Origin: Candidatus Omnitrophota bacterium
GTDB taxonomy: Bacteria; Ratteibacteria; UBA8468; B48-G9; JAFGKM01
Length of the DNA stretch: 64,000 nucleotides
Reading direction: 5' to 3'
Assembly: GCA_023819375.1 (NCBI GenBank)
Contig: JAMWDI010000002.1
Location: forward strand, 57,076 to 121,075
The notes below the pieces were generated by a model. It was not told the DNA's origin. It made no database searches and worked only from the letters and a program-made list of their open reading frames with translations. Shown here piece by piece: positions 51,817-60,725 of this stretch. Positions within the stretch are counted from its first letter, which is position 1, and each line of letters starts with the position of its first letter. Both the position numbers and the translations under genes were made by a program.

Positions 51817-52748
51817 TTCATATCCATAATAAGTTTTTCAATTAACTTAACAGTTTCTGGATGTCTAATTACGACAATATCTGCTCCTGCAAGTAAAAGC
51901 AAAATTCCTGTTAATGCTTCAAACATAATACCTCTTTCTTTTTCTTTTCCAAGTTTAAAGTCAATATTTTCAGGAATACTAACTTCTTTAATTTTCCAAA
52001 CTTCTTTTGATAAATAACAATACAAAGGAAAGGCAAGTTTATCATCGCCCTGTAAAAGTCCAGCAAGTCTATCTCTTTCCATAACAGAATAAGTATACTC
52101 AATGCCATAACCAAGCGCTCCAATCGTTGGATCCATTATAATTTTATTTTCAGGTACTCCAAGTTCTAAAAGTAAAATATTTAATTGTTTTGCAAGATTT
52201 ATATCAATTGGAGTTGAAGCAACCACTACCTGTTTATATGCAATTGCACTTGCTCCAATTTGCTTGTAATTCTTATCAACAACAGGCCCAACACCTACAT
52301 TTTTACCACTTGCAACTTCACAGACCATTTTCAAAACATCAATATCTTTTTGAACATTACCAGTCCCCCAAAAAATCATAGGAATATCAATTTCTTCAAC
52401 TAATTTTTCTACAACAGGTCTAATCTCTTCCACACTTCTATTTAATCCATTTGGATCTGTTGAATTTAAAAATATAGTTAAACACTTTGCAGAGTATTCA
52501 TTCACACATTTTTTAGCCCATTCAACAGGATTGTTTATTACATCCTTATAAGGGACAAGACAACTTTCTGGCCAATCCTCTGGAATACTATCCCATACTT
52601 CAAAGGAAATAACAGGTGGATTAGGAATTACTCCCTCAAATGTATGAAAGTTTAGACAATCTTGTCCTCCAACTTTTATTTTTTTGTCACCTACACCAAT
52701 TTCAACTTCTCTTATCTTTCCGGTATATTTCAATTTTACATCTTCCAT
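51813..52748 (-). CDS. acsD: CODH/ACS delta subunit (corrinoid iron-sulfur protein small subunit)
   Basis: The 311-residue TIM-barrel protein pairs with AcsC to carry the methyl-cobamide to acetyl-CoA synthase. Its family sequence is recognisable: DVKLKYTGKIREVEIG, GGQDCLNFHTFEG, PPVISFEVWDSIPEDWPE and MDPTIGALGYGIEYTYSVME. Its partner genes acsC (large subunit) and acsE (methyltransferase) are not in the window and must lie elsewhere if the pathway is complete. AAAGGAG lies just before the ATG. Confidence 0.94.
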   Translation of the reverse strand: MEDVKLKYTGKIREVEIGVGDKKIKVGGQDCLNFHTFEGVIPNPPVISFEVWDSIPEDWPESCLVPYKDVINNPVEWAKKCVNEYSAKCLTIFLNSTDPNGLNRSVEEIRPVVEKLVEEIDIPMIFWGTGNVQKDIDVLKMVCEVASGKNVGVGPVVDKNYKQIGASAIAYKQVVVASTPIDINLAKQLNILLLELGVPENKIIMDPTIGALGYGIEYTYSVMERDRLAGLLQGDDKLAFPLYCYLSKEVWKIKEVSIPENIDFKLGKEKERGIMFEALTGILLLLAGADIVVIRHPETVKLIEKLIMDMK

Positions 52749-52759
52749 CTTTTCTCCTT

Positions 52760-52930
52760 TTAAGCAGGTGTTTTCCTTTTTTCACTTCCATATCCTTCCC
52801 CAAACCAATATCTTTCACTTGTTTTTATAAATTTAATCATTTCTTCTCTATTTTCAAATTTTTTCCATTTAAGTGGTTTATCTGGTTTCCCCTCTTTATA
52901 TGTTTCTCCAAGAACTTTTTTATTTTCCAT
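52760..52930 (-). CDS. 56-residue protein of unknown function in the CODH/ACS cluster
   Basis: The ORF starts at ATG 52930, which overlaps the cooC end by 11 bp and has GGAGGAG at ideal spacing, and ends TAA at 52760, 12 bp before acsD. The product reads MENKKVLGETYKEGKPDK, then PLKWKKFENREEMIKFIKT and an aromatic, glycine-rich tail SERYWFGEGYGSEKRKTPA. No cysteine, signal or membrane segment. Coding pattern, ribosome-binding site and exact fit between cooC and acsD argue it is real. A small accessory or assembly factor is an inference; I know no named family. Confidence 0.75.
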   Translation of the reverse strand: MENKKVLGETYKEGKPDKPLKWKKFENREEMIKFIKTSERYWFGEGYGSEKRKTPA

Positions 52931-53687
52931 TTTTCTCCTCCATTTTATTTACTATATTCTCAAGATAATCCAAAATTTCAGGAACTGCTTCCCATGGAGT
53001 TAGTCCTTTTAATTCACTTTTTTTAAATTCACTAAAATATGGAATAAAACCAAGGATTTCCATTCTATTTAACTTTTTTCTCATAAATTCTTTTTCTTCA
53101 TCTAATTCAACTTTATTTCCGATTACTCCTATTTTTTTTATTTTTATTTCTTTTGCTAAATTTTCTATCCTTTCTGTTGTTTCAATACTTTTTTCTGTTG
53201 GTTCAGTTATTATAAGTAACCAGTCAATTCCTTCTGTTGTTCCTCTTCCAAGATGTTCAATGCCTGCAGGCATATCAAGGATAACAACTTCATTCCTTTT
53301 TAAAATCAAATTTCTTAAAATTGCTTTTAAAAAAGCATTTTCAGGACACATACATCCTAAACCTCCGCCTTTTACAGTTCCCATAATTCCAAAAAGCAAA
53401 TTCCCATTCTTATAAAAAAATTTATCTGGGATATCGTCAACCTCTGGATTCATTTTAAAAAATATAGGTCTTTCATCTGGTTTTGTTCCTGTTCTTTCTG
53501 CAATAATTTCTTTAAGTTCAATTAAAGGAATAATTTCCTCTTTTATATTTAAAGTTGATTTTAAATTGGCATCAGGATCAGCATCAATTAAAATAACCCT
53601 TTTCCCCTTTTTTAAATATATTTGAGAAAGACAGGCAGCAATTGTTGTTTTTCCAGTCCCACCCTTTCCAGATATTGCAATTTTCAT
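52920..53687 (-). CDS. cooC: CO dehydrogenase nickel-insertion ATPase CooC
   Basis: The 255-residue MinD/NifH-like ATPase matures the Ni site of CODH/ACS. Deviant Walker A is ISGKGGTGKTTIAACL, Walker B lies around VVILDMPAGIEHLGRG, and the dimer-bridging nickel motif is GCMCPEN (Cys-x-Cys), diagnostic for CooC/AcsF. IDADPDANLKSTL is the switch region. No ribosome-binding site is seen; the promoter's -10 box ends 10 nt before the ATG, suggesting a leaderless mRNA. It is the first gene of the cluster running to acsB. Confidence 0.95.
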   Translation of the reverse strand: MKIAISGKGGTGKTTIAACLSQIYLKKGKRVILIDADPDANLKSTLNIKEEIIPLIELKEIIAERTGTKPDERPIFFKMNPEVDDIPDKFFYKNGNLLFGIMGTVKGGGLGCMCPENAFLKAILRNLILKRNEVVILDMPAGIEHLGRGTTEGIDWLLIITEPTEKSIETTERIENLAKEIKIKKIGVIGNKVELDEEKEFMRKKLNRMEILGFIPYFSEFKKSELKGLTPWEAVPEILDYLENIVNKMEEKNGK

Positions 53688-53697
53688 AAGGAAAAAA

Positions 53698-53725
53698 TTT
53701 TAAAACATAAAAACTAAAAAGTCAA
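53698..53725 (-). promoter_or_regulatory. promoter of the CODH/ACS cluster
   Basis: On the minus strand TTGACT (53720-53725), a 16-nt spacer and TTAAAA (53698-53703) precede the cooC ATG with only 10 nt between, leaving almost no 5' UTR. Confidence 0.55.
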
Positions 53726-53752
53726 ATTTTTAACATTAATTAGAAAACAAAT

Positions 53753-53781
53753 TTGACAGAGAAGATAAATAAAATTTAAAT
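53753..53781 (+). promoter_or_regulatory. sigma70 promoter of the spermidine-synthase-like gene
   Basis: A perfect TTGACA (53753-53758), a 17-nt spacer and TTAAAT (53776-53781) precede the ATG at 53802. It is back-to-back with the CODH/ACS promoter. Confidence 0.65.
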
Positions 53782-53801
53782 TTAGTAAACAACACAAGAA
53801 A

Positions 53802-56069
53802 ATGAAAAAAGTTTTAAATTTTGTAGTTCTGATTACTGGTTTTTCTGGGTTCTGTGTCCAGATGCTTTTTATAAGAGAACTTCTAATTATTTTTTCTGGC
53901 AATGAACTGTCTCTCGGTATAATCTTTACAAACTGGTTAATTTTTGAAGGTCTTGGTAGTTATCTTGCAGGTAAAAAAACTAAATTTTTTTTAAACAATC
54001 CTGAAAATTTTTCAACTTTAACCTTGGTTTTTGCTTTCTATATTCCATTTAACATTTATTTCATCCGAATTTTTAAAAACCTTATCGGAATTTCAATCAC
54101 CCAACCTTTTGTCATTACTCAAATTTTATACTGTTCATTTTTTACACTTTTTATTCCATCTTTAATACATGGAGCACTTTTTACACTCTCCTGCAAAATT
54201 TATTCAGATTTGTTAGATGAAAAAGAAAAATCTCCAGGAATTACTTACATTTATGAAACTATAGGCACAATTTTAGGTGGATTAATTTGGACATATTTTT
54301 TGATACGACATCTTCATTCATTTGATATTGCTTTTTTAATTTCTGCATTAAACTTTCTCATATCCTTTTTAGTTCTTTTTTATTTTTCGCAAAAAAATAA
54401 TTTTTCAATTAAAACAAGAATAATTTTCTCTTTTTTGTTTTTTCTATTTATCATTTTTTCTTTTTTTACAAAATTGCCTGAAAAACTTCAAAATATCACA
54501 ATATCAAAACAATGGAAAAATATTAACATTATTCACTATAAAAATTCAATTTATGGAAATATCACAATAAGCGAAAATAAAGGACAATATACATTTTTTA
54601 TCAATGGAATACCTCAATTTTCTATACCTGTTCCTGATATAAGTTATGTAGAAGAATTTGTCCATTTGCCTTTACTTTTACATCCCTCACCTGAAAATGT
54701 TCTTATTATAGGTGGGAATTTTGAAATGATTAATGAAATTTTGAAATACAGAACAATAAAATCAATTGAATACATTGAAATAGACCCTATTCTTATTGAC
54801 ACGATAAAAAAATTACCCCCTGATTTAATTAAAGTTTTTGAAAATGAAAAAGTTAAAATAATTAATGAAGATGGAAGATTTTATTTAAATAAAACAAAAA
54901 AGAAATACGATATAATTTTCATTGGAATTTCTGAACCAACAAATTTACAATCTAACAGATTTTTCACAAGAGAATTTTTTAATATTTCAAAAAATAAATT
55001 AAATAAAAGCGGAATATTAACTTTTGCAATTTATGGTTCCTTAAGTTATCAAAGTGAAGAATTAAATAAACTTCATAAATGTATTTTTGAAACCATAAAT
55101 TCTGTATTTCATTCTAACTTTTCTTCAAATTATAAAATAAGAGTTTTCCCAGGGATGGGTAAATTTCTTTATCTTGCGTCAGAAAATGAAAAAATTTTGT
55201 GGATTGATAGAATTGAAAAAGAAAAATACGGAAACTCAAATTTTTATCTTAATTATAAACTCCATTTTGGATGGTTTAACTTTTATTCTAACCTTATTCA
55301 CAAAGAAAAAATTATTGATATAAATTATGATTTCAAACCGATCGGTGTTTTTTATTCTATTTCATATTGGAATACAATTTTTGCACCATACATAAAATTT
55401 CTTTTTAAATTAATTGAAAAGATAAATTTACTTAAAATCCTATCTTTTTTATCCTTAATTTTTTTAGTTTTAATCTTTTCAAAAAATAAATTTTGTAAAC
55501 CAATCCCATTTGCTATATTTTCAACTGGTTTTTCTGGCATAATATATAACCTTATCATAATCTTTGTGTTTCAAATAATTTACGGATACATATTCTATTT
55601 AATTGGAATTTTGACGACTTTTTTTATGATTGGTTCAACATTAGGTGCACTTAGAGCAAACTTTATATTAAAACATTACAGAAATCTAAAAAAATTTTTT
55701 ACCCTAACAGAAATAATTATAATATCTTACTCAATTTTGCTCCCCTTTTTTATTACACTATTTTCAAAATTCAACCAAAATTTCGGATCTTCCAATTTTT
55801 CAATATTTATATTTTTACTTTTTTCCTTTATAAGTGGCTTTCTTGTGGGAATGCAATTTCCACTTGCAAACGTCATATATTTGAAACATGAAAAAAATAA
55901 TATAGGTAAAACAGTAGGAATTCTTTACAGTAGTGACTTAATAGGGGGTTGTATCGGTGGACTTTTAGGAAGTTTATTTTTCTTCCCTGTTTTAGGAATT
56001 TTCAATACCTGTATAATTGTTTTTTTCTTGAAAATAATTAGTTTACTTAATCTTATCATCAAAGTATAA
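53802..56069 (+). CDS. polytopic membrane protein with spermidine-synthase-like domain
   Basis: The 755-residue protein has about six N-terminal hydrophobic helices (to about residue 225), a soluble SpeE-like methyltransferase-fold domain (about 235-500), and about six C-terminal helices. Such MFS/SpeE-like fusions are widespread and mostly uncharacterised. The Gly-rich loop is IIGGNFEMINEIL rather than GGGDGG, the acidic loop YIEIDPILID is kept, and the catalytic DxxDP-type site is replaced by FIGISEPTNLQSNRFFT. Aminopropyl transfer is therefore doubtful. Own consensus promoter; next gene 9 bp downstream. Confidence 0.8.
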   Translation: MKKVLNFVVLITGFSGFCVQMLFIRELLIIFSGNELSLGIIFTNWLIFEGLGSYLAGKKTKFFLNNPENFSTLTLVFAFYIPFNIYFIRIFKNLIGISITQPFVITQILYCSFFTLFIPSLIHGALFTLSCKIYSDLLDEKEKSPGITYIYETIGTILGGLIWTYFLIRHLHSFDIAFLISALNFLISFLVLFYFSQKNNFSIKTRIIFSFLFFLFIIFSFFTKLPEKLQNITISKQWKNINIIHYKNSIYGNITISENKGQYTFFINGIPQFSIPVPDISYVEEFVHLPLLLHPSPENVLIIGGNFEMINEILKYRTIKSIEYIEIDPILIDTIKKLPPDLIKVFENEKVKIINEDGRFYLNKTKKKYDIIFIGISEPTNLQSNRFFTREFFNISKNKLNKSGILTFAIYGSLSYQSEELNKLHKCIFETINSVFHSNFSSNYKIRVFPGMGKFLYLASENEKILWIDRIEKEKYGNSNFYLNYKLHFGWFNFYSNLIHKEKIIDINYDFKPIGVFYSISYWNTIFAPYIKFLFKLIEKINLLKILSFLSLIFLVLIFSKNKFCKPIPFAIFSTGFSGIIYNLIIIFVFQIIYGYIFYLIGILTTFFMIGSTLGALRANFILKHYRNLKKFFTLTEIIIISYSILLPFFITLFSKFNQNFGSSNFSIFIFLLFSFISGFLVGMQFPLANVIYLKHEKNNIGKTVGILYSSDLIGGCIGGLLGSLFFFPVLGIFNTCIIVFFLKIISLLNLIIKV

Positions 56070-56078
56070 TGTTTTTTG

Positions 56079-57146
56079 ATGGGAAATAAATTTGTTAAAA
56101 TATTCATATTCATTGTTTGCCTTTGTTTTACCTTTTTATCTTTAATTTCAAAAAGTGAAGAAAATAAAAAATCCAAGAATGAAAAATTACAAATGAAGCC
56201 TGCAATAGACCCTAATTTTGAACCATCTTATTTAAAACTGCACAAATCAGGAGAACTTAAAAAAAGAGCAGAAGAATTATGGAAAATTATGGAAAAATGT
56301 GCTTTATGTCCAAGAAATTGTGGAGTAAATCGCCTGAAAGGCCAAATAGGTTTTTGTCGTGCCCCAGGAACAAAACTTATTATATCTTCATATTTTCCAC
56401 ATTTTGGAGAAGAGAAAGGCCTTGTAGGTAGAGGAGGCTCTGGAACAATATTTTTAACTCACTGTAATTTAAAATGTGTATTCTGTCAAAACTGGGAGAT
56501 AAGCCATCTTGGAAAAGGATATGAAATAACTATTGAAAAACTTGCAGATATAATGCTTGAACTCCAAAACATGGGATGTCATAATATCAACTTTGTTACA
56601 CCAACCCATTATTCTCCTCATATTTTAAAAGCAATTGATATATCTGCAGGAAAAGGATTAAGATTACCGATTGTTTATAATACAAGTGGGTGGGAGAAAG
56701 TTGAAATACTTAAATTTTTTGATGGTGTTGTAGATATATATTTACCTGATTTTAAATACTGGGATCCAAAAATGTCAAAAAAATACTCTCAAGGTGCAGA
56801 AAGTTATCCAGAAATAACAAAAAAGGCAATACTTGAAATGCATAGACAAGTTGGAGTGGCAAAACCTGCAAAAGATGGAATTATATACAGGGGCCTTATA
56901 ATAAGACATCTTGTTATGCCAAACAATGTTTCAGGTTCTGAAAGTATATTAACTTGGATAGCAGAAAATCTTCCAAAAGACACCTATGTAAATATTATGC
57001 CTCAATACACTCCCTATTATAAAGCATTTGACTATCCTGAAATAGCAAGGAGAGTAACCCCTGAAGAATATAAAAAAGTGGTAAAAAAAGCAAGAGAACT
57101 TGGACTTACAAATCTTGATGTTAGAATTTATTTTTCTTTTGATTAA
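56079..57146 (+). CDS. radical-SAM protein (PflA/AmmeMemoRadiSam type) with N-terminal export signal
   Basis: The core has an N-terminal Cys block CALCPRNCGVNR and GFCRAPGT, then the radical-SAM cluster CNLKCVFCQNWEIS and downstream GLIIRHLVMPNN, NIMPQYTPYYKAFDYP. This is the PflA-like family also called AmmeMemoRadiSam radical SAM. Residues 5-24 (FVKIFIFIVCLCFTFLSLIS) form a hydrophobic signal or anchor, unusual for an oxygen-sensitive cytoplasmic enzyme. I use ATG 56079; a TTG one codon earlier is possible. No ribosome-binding site is seen; it lies 9 bp after the SpeE-like gene. Target unknown. Confidence 0.85.
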   Translation: MGNKFVKIFIFIVCLCFTFLSLISKSEENKKSKNEKLQMKPAIDPNFEPSYLKLHKSGELKKRAEELWKIMEKCALCPRNCGVNRLKGQIGFCRAPGTKLIISSYFPHFGEEKGLVGRGGSGTIFLTHCNLKCVFCQNWEISHLGKGYEITIEKLADIMLELQNMGCHNINFVTPTHYSPHILKAIDISAGKGLRLPIVYNTSGWEKVEILKFFDGVVDIYLPDFKYWDPKMSKKYSQGAESYPEITKKAILEMHRQVGVAKPAKDGIIYRGLIIRHLVMPNNVSGSESILTWIAENLPKDTYVNIMPQYTPYYKAFDYPEIARRVTPEEYKKVVKKARELGLTNLDVRIYFSFD

Positions 57147-57161
57147 CTTATTTATAAAAAA

Positions 57162-57190
57162 TTGACAGAAAAACTAAAAAATTCTAATTT
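57162..57190 (+). promoter_or_regulatory. promoter of cas6, probably giving a leaderless mRNA
   Basis: A perfect TTGACA (57162-57167), 17 nt, then TAATTT (57185-57190), only 6 nt before the cas6 ATG. No ribosome-binding site is present. Confidence 0.65.
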
Positions 57191-57196
57191 TTTTAT

Positions 57197-58126
57197 ATGA
57201 GTTTTGATTTTTTAGAAAATCTTAAATTTAACATTCTAACTTTCTCAATTATGCCTGAAAACAAAATCAGTTTACCATTATTTAAAGGAGCAACAATCAG
57301 GGGTGGACTTGGCTATTCCTTTAAAAAAATTATATGTTTAAGAAAAAATAAAAATTGCGAAGAATGTGATTTATTTCAAACCTGTATATATATAACTTTT
57401 TTTGAACCAAAAATAAAAAACGAAAAAGAAAAAATAGAAGAAATCCCGAGACCTTATGTGATTGAATTTCCAACTGAAAGAAAAAATGTTTATAAAATTG
57501 GTGAAAAAATCCAATTTAATTTCATTCTTTTTGGAAAATCCATTCAATACTTTCCTTATTTTTTTCTCTCTTTTATTGAACTTGGTAAAATAGGTATAGG
57601 AAAATTTAAAGAAAAATTTTACATTGATGAAGTTTTTCAAATTTATCCGTCTTTAAAAAGTATCTTCAAATATGGTAATGAATTTATTGAAAAGGTTGAA
57701 GAAAAAAACTTCAAAATTGAATTCAAAGAGATAAATAAAATAAGAATAAAATTTATAACACCAGTAAAAATAAAACACGAGGGAAAATTTATTCAAATTC
57801 CTGAATTTCCTATATTTTTAAAAGCGATCTTAAGAAGAATTTCACAAATTCTATATTTTTGGTGTGATTATAAGGAAAAACAAGATTTTTCTGAAATTCT
57901 GAAAGAAGCAGAAAAGATAAGAATAGAAGAATGCAATTTAAAATGGTTTGATTATAAGAGATATTCAACAAGACAAAATAGAGAAATGAAAATAGGGGGG
58001 ATAAAAGGAGAAATTATATATAAAGGAGAAATAGGAAAATTTTATCCATTAATTAAAGCAGGTTCTTATATTCATATTGGCAAAAATACTTCTTTTGGTC
58101 TTGGGAAATATATAATTTCTTCATAA
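57197..58126 (+). CDS. cas6: CRISPR pre-crRNA endoribonuclease Cas6
   Basis: The 309-residue RAMP protein has an N-terminal LPLFKGATIRGGLGYSFKK and a Cys block with CEECDLFQTC, typical of the PF10040-type Cas6 group. The C-terminal glycine-rich loop reads GSYIHIGKNTSFGLGKY. It would cut the repeat RNA of the adjacent array to free crRNAs with an 8-nt 5' handle. It is the only cas gene in the window and faces the array's inferred 3' end, so the two are convergent. The catalytic His is not obvious by eye (candidate His194 in IKHEGKF). Effector genes must be elsewhere. Confidence 0.88.
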   Translation: MSFDFLENLKFNILTFSIMPENKISLPLFKGATIRGGLGYSFKKIICLRKNKNCEECDLFQTCIYITFFEPKIKNEKEKIEEIPRPYVIEFPTERKNVYKIGEKIQFNFILFGKSIQYFPYFFLSFIELGKIGIGKFKEKFYIDEVFQIYPSLKSIFKYGNEFIEKVEEKNFKIEFKEINKIRIKFITPVKIKHEGKFIQIPEFPIFLKAILRRISQILYFWCDYKEKQDFSEILKEAEKIRIEECNLKWFDYKRYSTRQNREMKIGGIKGEIIYKGEIGKFYPLIKAGSYIHIGKNTSFGLGKYIISS

Positions 58127-58178
58127 AACTTTTTTTTCACATTTTTTCCACATTTTGCTATAAGTTTAAATCTTTCAA

Positions 58179-58215
58179 AAATATATCCCCTTTAAAACGG
58201 GTCATTTTTTCCAAC
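58179..58215 (-). repeat. degenerate terminal CRISPR repeat
   Basis: The first 6 plus-strand bases of the repeat are replaced (AAATATAT against GTCGCAAT), while the remaining 29 match. In the transcribed orientation this removes the ATTGCGAC handle, as expected for a decayed leader-distal repeat. Confidence 0.85.
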
Positions 58216-60725
58216 AGATGAAAATAACTTAACAATTGAAGCAACTTATATAGGTGTCGCAATCCCCTTTAAAACGGGTCATTTTTTCCAACATGATTTA
58301 TAAAAAACACTTGACAAAATTTTTAAAATATGAGTCGCAATCCCCTTTAAAACGGGTCATTTTTTCCAACTTACTATTTTTCCTTCTTTCAATGCAGGAA
58401 TTGAAAGGTATCGTCGCAATCCCCTTTAAAACGGGTCATTTTTTCCAACATGGGCATTTTATTGTCAGGTTTAAAGGAGAATTCTTAACTCGCAATCCCC
58501 TTTAAAACGGGTCATTTTTTCCAACTACATCCAGGAATAAAAATTTACATTTGGGATTGGTGGGTCGCAATCCCCTTTAAAACGGGTCATTTTTTCCAAC
58601 AATATGTGGAAAGGAGTTGGATAGTCAAGGGCTTGGTGGGCGTCGCAATCCCCTTTAAAACGGGTCATTTTTTCCAACGTGAAAGAAAGGCAAGGGGATA
58701 CTACGGAACAATGGGAAGTCGCAATCCCCTTTAAAACGGGTCATTTTTTCCAACAAGAACGGATTGCTTTAAGACTTATGACTGATACAGATTTGTCGCA
58801 ATCCCCTTTAAAACGGGTCATTTTTTCCAACGTGTTTTCTGGCATTCAACAACAAAAACTTCATTTCAAACAGGTCGCAATCCCCTTTAAAACGGGTCAT
58901 TTTTTCCAACGGAGCAATCTCTTTTCCGTTTTCTTGTTGAATATCAAAAGGTCGCAATCCCCTTTAAAACGGGTCATTTTTTCCAACGTATATACTGGGG
59001 GGTTAGGAAAGAGGGGGTTATTATATAGTCGCAATCCCCTTTAAAACGGGTCATTTTTTCCAACTCTCTTGCTTCTAAATATAATGACAGAGAGTTAAGA
59101 ATTGGTCGCAATCCCCTTTAAAACGGGTCATTTTTTCCAACGCAACAAAGGTTTGGCCTTCTGGTTTTTTTAATGATTTTGTCGCAATCCCCTTTAAAAC
59201 GGGTCATTTTTTCCAACACGCGTATGACGCGTTGCAGGCAAGAACAAACCCCAGAGTGTCGCAATCCCCTTTAAAACGGGTCATTTTTTCCAACTCGTTT
59301 TTTTAGGCCTTACCATCATTGAAACCTATTATAATAGTCGCAATCCCCTTTAAAACGGGTCATTTTTTCCAACTTGTTGTGATTGAAGGTTTCTATGAAG
59401 GTCTTTACATAGAGTCGCAATCCCCTTTAAAACGGGTCATTTTTTCCAACCAAGTGGTGGGAATTTAGCAGATGGGACTTACTATGTTTGTCGCAATCCC
59501 CTTTAAAACGGGTCATTTTTTCCAACTTTATTTATTTCTCAAATCAATTTCAAGCAAGTTTACAACTGTCGCAATCCCCTTTAAAACGGGTCATTTTTTC
59601 CAACTTCTGGCTTTCTCCTTGCTTGTATAATTCAATAATTGAGTTAGTCGCAATCCCCTTTAAAACGGGTCATTTTTTCCAACGTGTCAAGAGTTTAACA
59701 AATATTGTTAAGAAATATAACATAGTCGCAATCCCCTTTAAAACGGGTCATTTTTTCCAACGATTTAGGAGAATTAGGAGAATTTGAGACTTGGAGTGCA
59801 AGAGTCGCAATCCCCTTTAAAACGGGTCATTTTTTCCAACCTGTAATATATCCGTTCCTATCAATTCCTGTTGACATTTTTGTCGCAATCCCCTTTAAAA
59901 CGGGTCATTTTTTCCAACAGATGAAAATAACTTAACAATTGAAGCAACTTATATAGGTGTCGCAATCCCCTTTAAAACGGGTCATTTTTTCCAACAAAAA
60001 TTGGCATCCGGATGATGCTGACTTTAGCTTAGATTGTCGCAATCCCCTTTAAAACGGGTCATTTTTTCCAACGAGGTATATTTCATGAATAACTTTACGG
60101 GCAAAATAAAATGTCGCAATCCCCTTTAAAACGGGTCATTTTTTCCAACAAGTAGAATAAATGAGATGTGTAAAGTTGTAAACTTGCTTGAGTCGCAATC
60201 CCCTTTAAAACGGGTCATTTTTTCCAACTTCTAAGAAAACTTTTTCCTTTAAGCGAGTTTGTAGGTTAAGTCGCAATCCCCTTTAAAACGGGTCATTTTT
60301 TCCAACGAGAAGAGAAGAGAGTGATTGAGTTGTTTGAGGAAGCAAGTCGCAATCCCCTTTAAAACGGGTCATTTTTTCCAACAAATTCAAGGGCTAATAT
60401 TGGTGCAAGTGATATTATTTGTCGCAATCCCCTTTAAAGCGGGTCATTTTTTCCAACTGTATATACTGGGTGGGTTAGGAAAGAGAGGGGGTATATTAGT
60501 CGCAATCCCCTTTAAAGCGGGTCATTTTTTCCAACTGAAATAGGATGCGATGGAGCAGGTTTCCAAGTAGAGTCGCAATCCCCTTTAAAGCGGGTCATTT
60601 TTTCCAACACGCAACAGCGAAAAACGCAAAACGCAACAGCAAAAACCGGTCGCAATCCCCTTTAAAGCGGGTCATTTTTTCCAACACTGGGAGAGGTGCA
60701 AACCTTGTTACCTCTTATGGGAAGA

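Noticed and set aside
51911-52123. 70-codon minus-strand frame within acsD
   Set aside because: Out-of-frame shadow of the well-supported acsD gene.
53802-56069. True spermidine synthase
   Set aside because: The catalytic and glycine-rich motifs are altered and membrane helices flank the domain, so only a SpeE-like label is justified.
58127-58178. CRISPR leader between cas6 and the array
   Set aside because: The adjacent repeat is degenerate and repeat orientation indicates the leader is at the other end; the 52 bp is AT-rich without other signals.
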